Below, in pieces: positions 35,879 to 44,714 of a DNA stretch of 64,000 bases. Origin of the DNA: Hydrogenophaga pseudoflava (GTDB taxonomy: Bacteria; Pseudomonadota; Gammaproteobacteria; Burkholderiales; Burkholderiaceae_C); contig NZ_JAVHJP010000004.1 of NCBI RefSeq assembly GCF_031020795.1, forward strand, positions 440,073-504,072. The letters run 5' to 3'. The notes under the pieces are model-generated. The model was not told the origin of the DNA and ran no database searches. It was given only the letters and a program-made list of their open reading frames with translations. The stretch's first letter is position 1. Every line of letters begins with the position of its first letter. The translations under genes and the position numbers were made by a program.

Positions 35879-37807
35879 TCAGTGGTGCGCCGCCAGCGCC
35901 TTCGAGATCTTGCCGCGCTTGACCGTGGGCCGCGGCACCTGGCAGGGCAGGTGCTCGAACCAGCGGCGCACGTCGTCTTCCACGCACAGACCGTGCATGT
36001 AGTTGTAGATGGCCTTGCGCAGGCCCTGGCCCAGCACGTCGTGGTCCACGCCGGGCGGCATGGGCGTGGGGTCGGTGAAGCCGATGTCGTTCTTGGCGAA
36101 GCTCACCTCGGGCAGCGGGATCAGTTCGACGCCGTAGGCCGCCGGGTCCATGCCGACCGGTGAGTGCACCGTGCAGGAAAAGCGGTGGAAGAAGCCGCTC
36201 TGGATGCAGCCGTTCTCGAACAGCTGGCGCACGTATTCGAGCGCGTCCACCGTGTCCTGTAGGGTCTGCGTCGGGAAGCCGTACATGAGATAGGCGTGCA
36301 CCAGGATGCCAGCGTCGGTGAAGCCCTTGGTCACCCGCGCCACCTGCTCGACGCTCACGCCTTTTTTCATCAGGTTCAGCAGCCGGTCGCTCGCGACCTC
36401 CAGCCCGCCGCTCATGGCGATGCAGCCGCTTTGCGCCAGCAGCTCGCTCAGCTCCGGGGTGAAGGTCTTCTCGAAGCGGATATTGCCCCACCAGCTGATT
36501 TGCAGGTCGCGGCGGATCAGTTCCTCGGCCAGCGCCTTCAGCGCCTTGGGCGGCGCGGCCTCGTCGACGAAATGGAAGCCGGTCTGGCCGGTTTCCTGCA
36601 CGATCTTCTCGATGCGGTCGGCCAGGGTGGACGCGGTGGCTGTCTCGTAGCGGCCGATGTAGTCCAGGCTCACGTCGCAGAAGCTGCACTTCTTCCAGTA
36701 GCAGCCGTGCGCCACGGTCAGCTTGTTCCAGCGGCCGTCGCTCCAGAGCCGGTGCATGGGGTTGAGCATGTCCAGCAGGCTCAGATACCGGTCGATCGGC
36801 AGGCCGTCCCAGGTGGGCGTGCCCACGTCTTCAAACGGAATGTCGGGCTCGGCCAGGTTCACGTACTTCACCTCGCCGTTCTCGCGCAGGAAGGTGCGCT
36901 GCAGGCGCTGTTTGCCGCGCCCGCCGTGCAGGTGCTCGATCAGCGAGAGCACCGGCCGCTCGCCCGCGTCCAGGGTCACGTAGTCGACGAAGTCGAACAC
37001 GCGCGGGTCCTTCAGTTCCCGCAGCTCCGTGTTGACAAAGCCGCCGCCCAAGCCGATGCGCACGTGCGGGTTCTGCGCCTTGATGGTCTGAGCGATGCGC
37101 AGGGCCGCGTACATGGCGCCGGGGAAGGGCACGGACAGCAGCACCAGGGCGGGCTGGTGGCGGTGCAGGGCGGCCAGGGTCAGGTCGTGCAGCAGCTCGT
37201 CCACCAGGGTGGGTGGCGCGGCCAATGCGTCGGCCAGCGGGTCGAAGCTGGGCTGGCTGCTGGCCAGCGACTCGGCGTAGCGCACGAACTCGAAGCGCTC
37301 GTCCGCCGCGTCGCGGATCACGTCCGACAGGTCGTTGAGGTAGAGCGTGCACAGGTGGCGCGCCTTGTCCTGCACGCCCAGGGCACCGAAGGCCCAGCCC
37401 AGCGGGTCGCCGCTGCCGTCGTCCACGTAGTTCTCCAGCGCGGAAAAGCGCGGCCCCTCGGGCAGCAGGCCGCGCGCGGCGATGCGGTAGGCCAGGGTCG
37501 AATCGCGCCCCTGCAGGTAGGCGATCACCGGGCCAATGGTGGCGCGGTAGGCCTCGAACTGGTCGAGGAAGCTGTGCACACTGGCCGTGCGCTGTGCCTC
37601 GGGCTGGGCCAGTGCGCAGCCGCGCAGCGCCTCCAGCCCGGCGGGTGTGAACAGCTTGAGCACCAGCGCCAGCGCCAGGTCTTCCTGCACCGCATCGATG
37701 TCGCGCGAGCGCAGGAAACCGGTCAGGTAGGCGGTGGACGGGTAGGGCGTGTTGAGCTGCGTCATCGGCGGGATGAGGCTCAGCACGCGGAAGGCGGCGG
37801 CTGTCAT
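35879..37807 (-). CDS. B12-binding-type radical SAM protein
   Basis: A 642-residue radical SAM enzyme with an N-terminal cobalamin-binding-like half (residues ~190-270, with VRIGLGGGFVNTELREL). The radical SAM core has AHGCYWKKCSFCDVSLDY, a C-x4-C-x2-C cluster motif that departs from the usual C-x3-C-x2-C but is seen in some members of this subgroup. Later landmarks are FHFVDEAAPPKALKAL and IAMSGGLEVASDRLLNLM. The reaction is unknown; relatives methylate unactivated carbons or rearrange lipids. Isolated, on the - strand, with no recognisable substrate gene beside it. Confidence 0.8.
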   Translation of the reverse strand: MTAAAFRVLSLIPPMTQLNTPYPSTAYLTGFLRSRDIDAVQEDLALALVLKLFTPAGLEALRGCALAQPEAQRTASVHSFLDQFEAYRATIGPVIAYLQGRDSTLAYRIAARGLLPEGPRFSALENYVDDGSGDPLGWAFGALGVQDKARHLCTLYLNDLSDVIRDAADERFEFVRYAESLASSQPSFDPLADALAAPPTLVDELLHDLTLAALHRHQPALVLLSVPFPGAMYAALRIAQTIKAQNPHVRIGLGGGFVNTELRELKDPRVFDFVDYVTLDAGERPVLSLIEHLHGGRGKQRLQRTFLRENGEVKYVNLAEPDIPFEDVGTPTWDGLPIDRYLSLLDMLNPMHRLWSDGRWNKLTVAHGCYWKKCSFCDVSLDYIGRYETATASTLADRIEKIVQETGQTGFHFVDEAAPPKALKALAEELIRRDLQISWWGNIRFEKTFTPELSELLAQSGCIAMSGGLEVASDRLLNLMKKGVSVEQVARVTKGFTDAGILVHAYLMYGFPTQTLQDTVDALEYVRQLFENGCIQSGFFHRFSCTVHSPVGMDPAAYGVELIPLPEVSFAKNDIGFTDPTPMPPGVDHDVLGQGLRKAIYNYMHGLCVEDDVRRWFEHLPCQVPRPTVKRGKISKALAAHH

Positions 37808-37850
37808 GCCCCGATTGTGCCGACAAGGGTCGGCCAGGCGGGCGTCGGGG

Positions 37851-39239
37851 TCAACACTCCACGATGTTGACGGCCAGGCCGCCGCGCGCCGTTTCCTTGT
37901 ACTTGGTCTTCATGTCCGCGCCGGTCTCGCGCATGGTCTTGATGACCTTGTCCAGGCTGACGTGGTGGGTGCCGTCGCCACGCAGCGCCATGCGCGCGGC
38001 GTTGATGGCCTTGACCGAGGCAATGGCGTTGCGTTCGATGCAGGGGATTTGCACCAGGCCGCCGACCGGGTCGCAGGTCAGGCCGAGGTGGTGTTCCATG
38101 CCGATCTCGGCTGCGTTTTCCACCTGCTCCGGCGTGCCGCCCAGCACCGCGCACAGGGCGGCGGCCGCCATGGAACAGGCCACACCCACTTCGCCCTGGC
38201 AGCCGACCTCGGCGCCGCTGATGCTGGCGTTCTCCTTGTAGAGGATGCCGATGGCCGCGGCGGTGAGCAGGAAGTCCACCACGCCGTCGTCGTTCGATCC
38301 GGGGACAAAACGCCGGTAGTAGTGCAGCACCGCCGGCACGATGCCGGCCGCGCCGTTGGTGGGCGCGGTGACCACGCGGCCACCAGCGGCGTTTTCTTCG
38401 TTCACCGCGAGTGCGTAGAGGTTGACCCAGTCGAGCACGGCCAGCGGGTCGGTCAGCGCCTTCTCGGGGTGGCCGGTGAGGTCGCGGAACAGCGCGGGCG
38501 CGCGGCGCCGCACCTTGAAGCCACCGGGCAGCACGCCGTCGGTGCTGCAGCCGCGTTGCACGCAGGCCTGCATCACGTCCCAGATGCGCAGCAGGCCGGC
38601 GCGGATGTCGTCGTCGCTGCGCCAGTGGCGCTCGTTGGCGCGCATCACGCCCGCGATGGACAGGCCGTGTTCGCGGCAGCGTTGCAGCAGTTCGTCGCCG
38701 GTGCGAAAAGGAATGGGCAGTTGGGTGACGTCGGGTGCGATCACCTTCTGCCGTTGGCCATCGGCCATGACCTCTTCGCTCACCACGAAGCCGCCACCCA
38801 CCGAGTAGAAGGTGCGCTCGGACAGCACCGCGCCCGCCGCGTCCCACGCGGCGAGGCGCATGCCGTTGGCGTGCAGCGGCAGGGCTTGGCGGTGCAGGGT
38901 CAGGTCCTCGCGGTCGGCCCAGGCGATGGTGCGCGTGCCCATGAGCGCAATGCGCCCCTGTTCGCGGATGGCGCGCACAGTGGGCTCGACCGATTCAATG
39001 GGCACCGACTCCGGCTCGTGCCCGCACAGGCCCAGCAGCACCGCCTTGTCGCTGCCGTGGCCGCGGCCGGTGGCGCCCAGCGAGCCATAGAGCGCGCACT
39101 GCACCCGAACCACGGAGGGCAGCAGGCCGGCGCTCTCCAGTCCTTGCGCGAACAGCCGCGCGGCGCGCATGGGACCGACCGTGTGCGAGCTGCTGGGACC
39201 GATGCCGATCTTGAACAGGTCGAAAGCCGATACCGCCAT
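37851..39239 (-). CDS. sdaA: L-serine ammonia-lyase (iron-sulfur type)
   Basis: A 462-residue single-chain [4Fe-4S] L-serine dehydratase, which converts serine to pyruvate and ammonia. It starts [20 protein letters not shown], the family hallmark, and contains [20 protein letters not shown] and [19 protein letters not shown] with cluster cysteines. It ends in a terminal cysteine (VNIVEC), as in enzymes where the C-terminal Cys enters the active site. Second gene of the glycine-riboswitch operon behind the dadA-like gene (33-bp gap), consistent with draining serine made from glycine. Confidence 0.96.
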   Translation of the reverse strand: MAVSAFDLFKIGIGPSSSHTVGPMRAARLFAQGLESAGLLPSVVRVQCALYGSLGATGRGHGSDKAVLLGLCGHEPESVPIESVEPTVRAIREQGRIALMGTRTIAWADREDLTLHRQALPLHANGMRLAAWDAAGAVLSERTFYSVGGGFVVSEEVMADGQRQKVIAPDVTQLPIPFRTGDELLQRCREHGLSIAGVMRANERHWRSDDDIRAGLLRIWDVMQACVQRGCSTDGVLPGGFKVRRRAPALFRDLTGHPEKALTDPLAVLDWVNLYALAVNEENAAGGRVVTAPTNGAAGIVPAVLHYYRRFVPGSNDDGVVDFLLTAAAIGILYKENASISGAEVGCQGEVGVACSMAAAALCAVLGGTPEQVENAAEIGMEHHLGLTCDPVGGLVQIPCIERNAIASVKAINAARMALRGDGTHHVSLDKVIKTMRETGADMKTKYKETARGGLAVNIVEC

Positions 39240-39272
39240 GGGAGTCTCCTGGTTGTTGTGGTGTGGCGTGCG

Positions 39273-40532
39273 TCAGGCCAGGGCCGGTCGGACCGCAGCG
39301 CGACCCGAGCGCGCATCTTCCCACTGCGCGACGTGGCCGGCCAGCTGGTGCGCGGTGATGGCCGAGAGCGTCCAGCCGAGGTGTCCGTGACCGGTGTTGT
39401 AGAACACGTTGGGCAGGCGGCCGGGGCCGACGCGGGGCAGCATGTCCGGCATCATGGGCCGCAGGCCGGCCCAGGGCTCCACGCGGCGCGTGCTCACCCC
39501 CGGGAAACACTGGTTGACCCAGTCCACCAGCGGCTTGATGCGGTCGGCGCGGATGTCGCGGTTGAAGCCGTTGAACTCGGCCGTGCCGGCGACGCGGAAG
39601 CGGTCCGCGCCCAGGCGGCTGGTGACCAGCTTGGTCTCGTCGTCGAGCAGGCTCACATTCGGCGCAGCGGCCTGGCTCTGCGCGTCGTTCAGCATGACGG
39701 TGATGGAGTAGCCCTTGACTGGGTAGACGTTGAGGCGGTCGCCCAGCTGCGCGCCGATGGCGCGGCTGTGCACGCCGGCGCACACCACGACCGCGTCCGC
39801 GCTCACCACCTCGCCGTCGGCGAGGGTGACGTGCGCGGTCTTGCCCGTGCTTTGCACGCGCGCCACGGCGCGGCCGGTCAGCAGTCGCACGCCGCGGCGT
39901 TCGCAGGCCAGGCTCATGCCGTGGGTGTACTTGTGGATGTCGCCGGTCGAATCGCTCTCGGTGAAGTAGCCCCCGTAGTAGTCACCGGCCAGCGTGGGCT
40001 CGATGGCGCGCATCTCGTCGGGGGTGACGGCGCGGCGTGGCAGGCCGCCTTCGGCCAGCAGCTTGGAGACTTCTCCCGCGTGGTCGAAGCCCGCCTTGTC
40101 GCGGTAGATGTGCAGGATGCCCTGCTTCTTCAGGTCGAAGTGAATGCCCTCGGCCTGTGCCCAGCCGAACAGGTGCTCGCGCGCGGCAATGGCCAGCTTC
40201 GCGGTGGCGATGGTGTTGTCGCGGTACTTGGGGATGGCGGCCGCAAACTCGGCGAACCAACTGAGCTTGTGCCAGCTGGGCTTGGGGTTGACCAGCAGCG
40301 GCGCGTCGGCCTTGAGCATCCACTTGATGCCCTTGATGAGCGTGGACGGGTGGGTCCAGGTTTCGGCGTTGGAGGCCGACAGTTGCCCGCCGTTGGCGTG
40401 GCTGGTTTCCATGCCCGCGTAGCGGTGCTGTTCGATCAGGGTGACCTGGTGGCCTTCGCGGGACAGGGCGTAGGCGCTGGTGACGCCGGTGATGCCGCCG
40501 CCGATGACGATGATGTGGGTGGACTGGGCCAT
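39273..40532 (-). CDS. dadA: D-amino acid dehydrogenase, DadA-like, under a glycine riboswitch
   Basis: A 419-residue FAD-dependent amino acid dehydrogenase. The start at 40532 gives MAQSTHIIVIGGGITGVTSA, the dinucleotide motif; the ORF reaching further upstream runs into the riboswitch. Signatures are ALSREGHQVTLIEQHRYAGM, SADAVVVCAGVHSRAIGAQL and NVFYNTGHGHLGWTLSAITA, all typical of the DadA small-subunit family. DadA oxidises D-alanine and other D-amino acids to 2-oxoacids, passing electrons to the quinone pool. Control by a glycine sensor raises the possibility that glycine is the substrate (inference). Co-transcribed with sdaA. Confidence 0.9.
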   Translation of the reverse strand: MAQSTHIIVIGGGITGVTSAYALSREGHQVTLIEQHRYAGMETSHANGGQLSASNAETWTHPSTLIKGIKWMLKADAPLLVNPKPSWHKLSWFAEFAAAIPKYRDNTIATAKLAIAAREHLFGWAQAEGIHFDLKKQGILHIYRDKAGFDHAGEVSKLLAEGGLPRRAVTPDEMRAIEPTLAGDYYGGYFTESDSTGDIHKYTHGMSLACERRGVRLLTGRAVARVQSTGKTAHVTLADGEVVSADAVVVCAGVHSRAIGAQLGDRLNVYPVKGYSITVMLNDAQSQAAAPNVSLLDDETKLVTSRLGADRFRVAGTAEFNGFNRDIRADRIKPLVDWVNQCFPGVSTRRVEPWAGLRPMMPDMLPRVGPGRLPNVFYNTGHGHLGWTLSAITAHQLAGHVAQWEDARSGRAAVRPALA

Positions 40533-40600
40533 AGGAAATCTCTCAGGAAAGGCCGTCAAACAGGGATGGGCACGACCCGCACACCGTGTGCGGACCATGA

Positions 40601-40803
40601 CCCCCTCTGTTTGTGACCTGAGAGATTCACCCGCCATGCCGGCGGGCTTGCTCCTGCGGTGGGCCGGGGGACGAATCCCGGCCGCTCTTCAGAGTGTGGC
40701 GCTGTGAGCGCGCTGAACGCCGATCGGTCCTTTTGCCTGAGAGTTTCCGGGGCGGTTGCTCCTTCGGCGCCGGTTCCCCTCGCGGGGCCGGGCTCTCCCG
40801 ATC
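40601..40803 (-). ncRNA. tandem glycine riboswitch upstream of dadA-sdaA
   Basis: Read on the - strand, aptamer 1 (~40803-40725) shows CGGGAGAGCC, GCCGAAGGAGCAA and AACTCTCAGGCAAAAGGAC; aptamer 2 (~40691-40601) shows GCAGGAGCAAG and AATCTCTCAGGTCACAAACA. These are the conserved cores and the linker of the tandem glycine riboswitch, here acting as a glycine-activated switch in most known cases. It lies ~70 bp upstream of the dadA start and downstream of the Bug receptor gene. Confidence 0.9.
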
Positions 40804-40819
40804 GACGGAAGAAAGGCGC

Positions 40820-41818
40820 TTATTGTGCCTGCAGTCCGATGGATTTGACGATGGCCCGGAATTGTTGGGTGCCGTCCGTGTAGGCCTTGTCGGCTTCGGC
40901 CAGGGTTTGCGGTTTCGGCAGCAGCTGGCTGTTGGCTTCCAGCGCGGCGTGCACGGCCGGGTCGCCCAGCGTGCCGGTGATGGCCTTGTGCAGCGCGGTC
41001 ACCACGGGTTCCGGGGTGTCCTTCTTGACGAAGTAGCCGGTCCAGATCTTGAAGGTGAAGTCCTTGAGCTGCTTGCTTTCGCTGACGGCCGGGTACTGCT
41101 TCACGCTGTCCAGCCGCTCGCCGTTGAGCATGGCCAGCACCTTGACGCGGCCGGTCTTGTGCATCTCGTCGTACTTCTTGCCATAGGGCGCGAGGAAGAA
41201 ATCGACCTGGCCGGCCATCAGGTCCTGCTCGGCGGGGGCCGCGCCCTTGTAGGGCACGTGGATCATCGGGATGCCGGTGACTTTCGACAGGTGCTCGCCC
41301 AGCAGGTGGTAGAACGAACCGGGGCCGACGCTGGCAAAGGTCAGCGGCTTGCCGTCCTTGGCGGCCTTGCGCGCGTGGTCCAGGAACTCGTCCACGCTGT
41401 TCACCGGCAGGTCCTTCTTGGCCAGGAAGGCGATCTGGGCGGTGGCGATCATCTGCACCAGGCGGAAGTCCTCGCTCTTGAACTTGATGGACGAAATCGC
41501 CAGCGGCGCGAGGATCAGCTCGTTGGGTGAACCCTGGAAGATGGTGTAGCCGTCGCTGGGACCACCGAGCACCTTGGTGGCGGCGATGGAGCCGCTGGCG
41601 CCGCCCAGGTTTTCCACGATCACCGGCTGGCCCAGCTGCTTGCCCAGGGTGGTGTTGACCGAGCGCGCGATCACGTCCGACAGACCGCCCGCAGGGTAGG
41701 GCACCATCAGCGTCACCGGCTTGGACGGGAAGGTCTGGGCGGCGGCGGTGCCGGCCATGCCGGAGGTGGCCAGCGCGGCGGCGGCCAGAGCGAAGTGGAT
41801 GCGGATGCGGGCGTTCAT
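40820..41818 (-). CDS. tripartite tricarboxylate (Bug/TctC) receptor
   Basis: A 332-residue periplasmic binding protein of the Bordetella uptake gene family. An N-terminal signal peptide (MNARIRIHFALAAAALATSG, ending TAAAQ) precedes the mature start FPSKPVTLMVPYPAGGLSDV and the diagnostic VENLGGASGSIAATKVL. Such receptors capture organic acids for TctAB membrane partners, which are not nearby, so it is an orphan receptor, as is common in this bacterial family. It lies 39 bp after the amidohydrolase and is likely in one unit, suggesting a ligand that is or contains an N-acyl amino acid (inference). Confidence 0.93.
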   Translation of the reverse strand: MNARIRIHFALAAAALATSGMAGTAAAQTFPSKPVTLMVPYPAGGLSDVIARSVNTTLGKQLGQPVIVENLGGASGSIAATKVLGGPSDGYTIFQGSPNELILAPLAISSIKFKSEDFRLVQMIATAQIAFLAKKDLPVNSVDEFLDHARKAAKDGKPLTFASVGPGSFYHLLGEHLSKVTGIPMIHVPYKGAAPAEQDLMAGQVDFFLAPYGKKYDEMHKTGRVKVLAMLNGERLDSVKQYPAVSESKQLKDFTFKIWTGYFVKKDTPEPVVTALHKAITGTLGDPAVHAALEANSQLLPKPQTLAEADKAYTDGTQQFRAIVKSIGLQAQ

Positions 41819-41857
41819 GGTGTCTCTCCGGTGTGGGCGTGAAAATGCCGAGGGGGC

Positions 41858-43030
41858 TCAGGGGGTGGGGGAAAGCAGGTCCTGCACCAGCGCGACCCAG
41901 TAGGCTGCACCGGGGGCGATGTTCAGGTCGTTGAAGTCGTAGGCCGGGTTGTGCACCATGCAGGCGCCGGGCTCGCCGTCCGCGCCGTTGCCGATGAACA
42001 GGTAGCTGCCCGGCACGCGTTCGAGCATGAAGGCGAAGTCCTCGCTGCCGCTGACCATCGGGCCCTGCGGATTCACCTGCTCCGCAGGAAAGTGCTTCTG
42101 CGCCACCGCCAGGGCACGGGCGGTCTGCGCCGAGTCGTTGACCAGCACCGCGTAGCCGGCACGCCAGGCGATCTCGGCACGCACGCCGAAACTCTGGGCC
42201 TGCAACTGCACCAGTTCGCGGATGCGCTGTTCCACGCTGCGCCGCACCTGCGGGGCCAGCGTGCGCACGCTGATTTCCAGCCGCGCCTCGGCCGGGATCA
42301 CGTTGTTGGCCTCGCCCGCGTGGATGGCGCCCACGGTGACCACGGCCGGCTGCAGCGGGTCGACGTGGCGCGAGACCACGGTCTGCAGCGCCATCACCAG
42401 CGAGGCCGCGGCCACCACCACGTCGGTCGCCTTGTGCGGCATGGCGCCGTGGCCGCCGTGGCCGTGCAGGGTGACGGTGGCGTAGTCGGACGAGGCCATG
42501 GCCGGGCCGCTGCGGAACACCAGCTGGCCCTGCGGGATGCCCGGCATGTTGTGCATGGCGAAGATGGCCTCGCAGGGGAAGCGCTGGAACAGGCCGTCTT
42601 CCATCATCCTGAGCGCGCCGCCGCCGCCTTCTTCGGCCGGCTGGAAGATCAGGTTCAGCGTGCCGTCGAAACGGCCGTGCTGGGCCAGGTGGTGCGCGGC
42701 GGCCAGCAGCATGGCGGTGTGGCCGTCGTGGCCGCAGGCGTGCATCACACCGTGCTCGCAGCTGGCCCAGGCCGCGCCGGTGGCCTCGGCAATCGGCAGG
42801 GCGTCCATGTCGGCGCGCAGGCCGAGCGTGCGGGCCGAGCTGCCGCGCTTCAGTTGCCCGACGACGCCGGTGCCACCCAGGCCGGTCGTGACTTCGTAGC
42901 CCCAGGCCCCCAGCTGGGCCGCCACCAGGGCGGCGGTGCGGCGCTCGCTGAAGGCCAGCTCGGGGTGGCGGTGGATGTCGCGGCGGACGGCGATGAACTG
43001 TTCGACGGCGGCGTCACTGAGGCGATCCAT
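41858..43030 (-). CDS. M20-family amidohydrolase (hippurate hydrolase-like)
   Basis: A 390-residue metal-dependent amidohydrolase of the M20D group. Motifs are GLRADMDALPIAEATG, HACGHDGHTAMLL (metal ligands) and PAEEGGGGALRMM, then MVSGSEDFAFMLERVPGSYL. Members cleave N-acyl amino acids such as hippurate or indole-acetyl-amino acids. It heads a - strand pair with the Bug receptor and is divergent from the LysR gene (107 bp), which probably controls it through the palindrome at 43091-43120. The start at 43030 gives MDRLSDAAVEQFIAVR, as expected. Confidence 0.93.
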   Translation of the reverse strand: MDRLSDAAVEQFIAVRRDIHRHPELAFSERRTAALVAAQLGAWGYEVTTGLGGTGVVGQLKRGSSARTLGLRADMDALPIAEATGAAWASCEHGVMHACGHDGHTAMLLAAAHHLAQHGRFDGTLNLIFQPAEEGGGGALRMMEDGLFQRFPCEAIFAMHNMPGIPQGQLVFRSGPAMASSDYATVTLHGHGGHGAMPHKATDVVVAAASLVMALQTVVSRHVDPLQPAVVTVGAIHAGEANNVIPAEARLEISVRTLAPQVRRSVEQRIRELVQLQAQSFGVRAEIAWRAGYAVLVNDSAQTARALAVAQKHFPAEQVNPQGPMVSGSEDFAFMLERVPGSYLFIGNGADGEPGACMVHNPAYDFNDLNIAPGAAYWVALVQDLLSPTP

Positions 43031-43090
43031 GCAAAGCGCTCCTGAAACATGAACTTTGTTGCATGTTAGGAAGCGGTCGGTTTAAAGTCC

Positions 43091-43120
43091 AATGCATTGA
43101 TCATCAACAATCAATGCATT
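43091..43120. promoter_or_regulatory. palindromic LysR operator candidate
   Basis: A perfect inverted repeat with 11-bp arms, AATGCATTGAT (43091-43101) and ATCAATGCATT (43110-43120), separated by 8 bp. It lies just upstream of the LysR start and in front of the divergent amidohydrolase, the usual place for an autoregulatory LysR binding site. The inner T-N11-A-type spacing and AT content fit the family. Confidence 0.65.
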
Positions 43121-43137
43121 TGCATGGAGGTTTTCGG

Positions 43138-44034
43138 ATGACGCTGGTGCAGCTGCGGCACTTCGTGGTGCTGGCCGAACGCGGGGCCTTCGTGCAGGCG
43201 GCCAAGGCCCTGTACCTCACCCAACCCGCGCTCACGCGCAGCATCCAGGGGCTGGAGGACGAGCTGGGCGGGCGCCTGTTCGACCGGCTCGGGCGGCGCA
43301 TCGCCCTCACGTCGTTCGGCCACGAGGTGCTGCAACGCGCGCGCCGGCTGGTAGCCGATGCCGAGGCGCTGAAGCAGACCGGCAAGGGCCTGCACGCCGG
43401 CCTGATCGGCACGCTGCGCATCGGCCTGAGTTCGGGGCCCGGTGCGTTGCTGTCCACGCCGCTGATGTTGCACATGGGCGAACACCACCCGAAGCTGCAA
43501 CTGCAGATCTCGCGCGGCAACACCGGCGTGCTGGTCGACGCGTTGCGCGACCAGCGGCTGGACGCGGCGGTGCTGGACGTGCGCTCGGTGCGGCCCGCGG
43601 CCGACCTCGCCATCGCACAGGTCTTCGAGCTGGCGGCGGGGTTCCTGGTGCAGCCGGACCACCCGCTGTTGCAGCTGGGGCGGCCAGCGACCATAGAGGA
43701 CGTGCTGGCCTACCCCATCGCTTCCACGCCGCTGAGCGACGAAGTGGCGCGCATCCTGATCGGGCGCTACGGCCCGCAGGCCAACCCGGACGACATGGTG
43801 ACCCTGCGCAGCGACGAAACCCTTACCATCGTGGAGGTGGCGCGCCGCAGCCACGCCATCGTGCTGACCGCGCACGCCGCGGCCGAGGGGCTGGTGCCGC
43901 TGGACATGGCGCCGGCGCTGGACGCCACGGCGCGCTTCGGCCTGGTCACGCTCAGCCGGCGCCAGGAAGCCCCGGCCCTGCGCATCCTGCGCGAGTGGCT
44001 GACGGGCTGGCTGGTCCAGAATGGGGCCGCATGA
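43138..44034 (+). CDS. LysR-family transcriptional regulator
   Basis: A 298-residue LTTR. The start at 43138 follows GGAGG and gives MTLVQLRHFVVLAERGAFVQ, the helix-turn-helix domain with AAKALYLTQPALTRSIQGLE. The C-terminal effector domain begins near residue 90 (LIGTLRIGLSSGPGALLSTP). It is divergent from the amidohydrolase/Bug pair and likely its regulator. The ligand is unknown but should relate to the amidohydrolase substrate. The stop overlaps the YicG-like gene (ATGA). Confidence 0.93.
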   Translation: MTLVQLRHFVVLAERGAFVQAAKALYLTQPALTRSIQGLEDELGGRLFDRLGRRIALTSFGHEVLQRARRLVADAEALKQTGKGLHAGLIGTLRIGLSSGPGALLSTPLMLHMGEHHPKLQLQISRGNTGVLVDALRDQRLDAAVLDVRSVRPAADLAIAQVFELAAGFLVQPDHPLLQLGRPATIEDVLAYPIASTPLSDEVARILIGRYGPQANPDDMVTLRSDETLTIVEVARRSHAIVLTAHAAAEGLVPLDMAPALDATARFGLVTLSRRQEAPALRILREWLTGWLVQNGAA

Positions 44035-44663
44035 AACTCACGGCTCTGCTGATCGCGATCGAGGTGGGCGGCACGGTGGCCTTCGCCATGTCGGGCCTGA
44101 TCGAGGCCATGCGCAAGCGCATGGACGTGGTGGGCGTGTTTTCGGTCGCCTTCGTCAGCGCTTTCGGCGGTGGCACGGTGCGCGACCTGCTCCTGGACCG
44201 TCGTCCGCTGTTCTGGGTCGAACACGAGGCCTATCTCTGGCTCGTGCTGGCCATGGTCGTCACCGCGCCCTGGTGGCTGAAGCTGGCGTTGCGCGACACC
44301 GGCACCCGGCTCATGGAGTGGGCCGACGCGTTCGGTCTGGGCCTGTTCGCCATCTCGGGCACCGGCATCGCGGTGGCCGCCGGCATGTCGCCGGGCGTGA
44401 GCGTGCTGATGGGCGCCACCACGGCCATCGTCGGCGGCGTGGCGCGCGACGTGCTGTGCAACGAGGTGCCCAAGGTGTACCAGGACCACCGGCCTTATGC
44501 GCTGTGCGCGGTCGCGGGCAGCGTGGCCTTTCTCGGGCTGGGGGCCCTGGGCCTGGGCTCGGAACTGGCCAGCCTGGCCGGCATCGCCGTGGCCACCGGC
44601 AGCCGCCTGCTGGCCATCGCCTTCGACTGGCAACTGCCCGGCTGGCGCCTGCCCCAGAAATGA
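44031..44663 (+). CDS. TRIC/UPF0126 membrane protein, YicG-like
   Basis: A 210-residue inner-membrane protein with two UPF0126 repeats. The N-terminal repeat has GGTVAFAMSGLIEAMRKRMD and SAFGGGTVRDLLLDRRPLFW; the second has GATTAIVGGVARDVLCNEVP. The family includes E. coli YicG, reported to transport glycine, and eukaryotic TRIC channels. Its start overlaps the LysR stop, and it is convergent with gcvP 51 bp away, in a stretch of glycine-related genes. A glycine transport role is therefore plausible but unproven. Confidence 0.9.
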   Translation: MKLTALLIAIEVGGTVAFAMSGLIEAMRKRMDVVGVFSVAFVSAFGGGTVRDLLLDRRPLFWVEHEAYLWLVLAMVVTAPWWLKLALRDTGTRLMEWADAFGLGLFAISGTGIAVAAGMSPGVSVLMGATTAIVGGVARDVLCNEVPKVYQDHRPYALCAVAGSVAFLGLGALGLGSELASLAGIAVATGSRLLAIAFDWQLPGWRLPQK

Positions 44664-44667
44664 AAAA

Positions 44668-44693
44668 CGCCGGCGAGTCCCCTCACCGGCGCT
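44668..44693. terminator. bidirectional terminator hairpin between convergent genes
   Basis: A stem CGCCGGCGAG / CTCACCGGCG with a short loop and one mismatch lies in the 51-bp gap between the YicG-like stop (44663) and the gcvP stop (44715). A run of five As directly before it reads as Ts on the - strand, which favours termination of gcvP transcription. Confidence 0.55.
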
Positions 44694-44714
44694 GTCCCCG
44701 GCACAGCCTGAAGA

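Noticed and set aside
37749..40616. A 955-codon + strand frame opposite sdaA and dadA
   Set aside because: Antisense to two clear enzymes; composition typical of GC-biased shadow frames.
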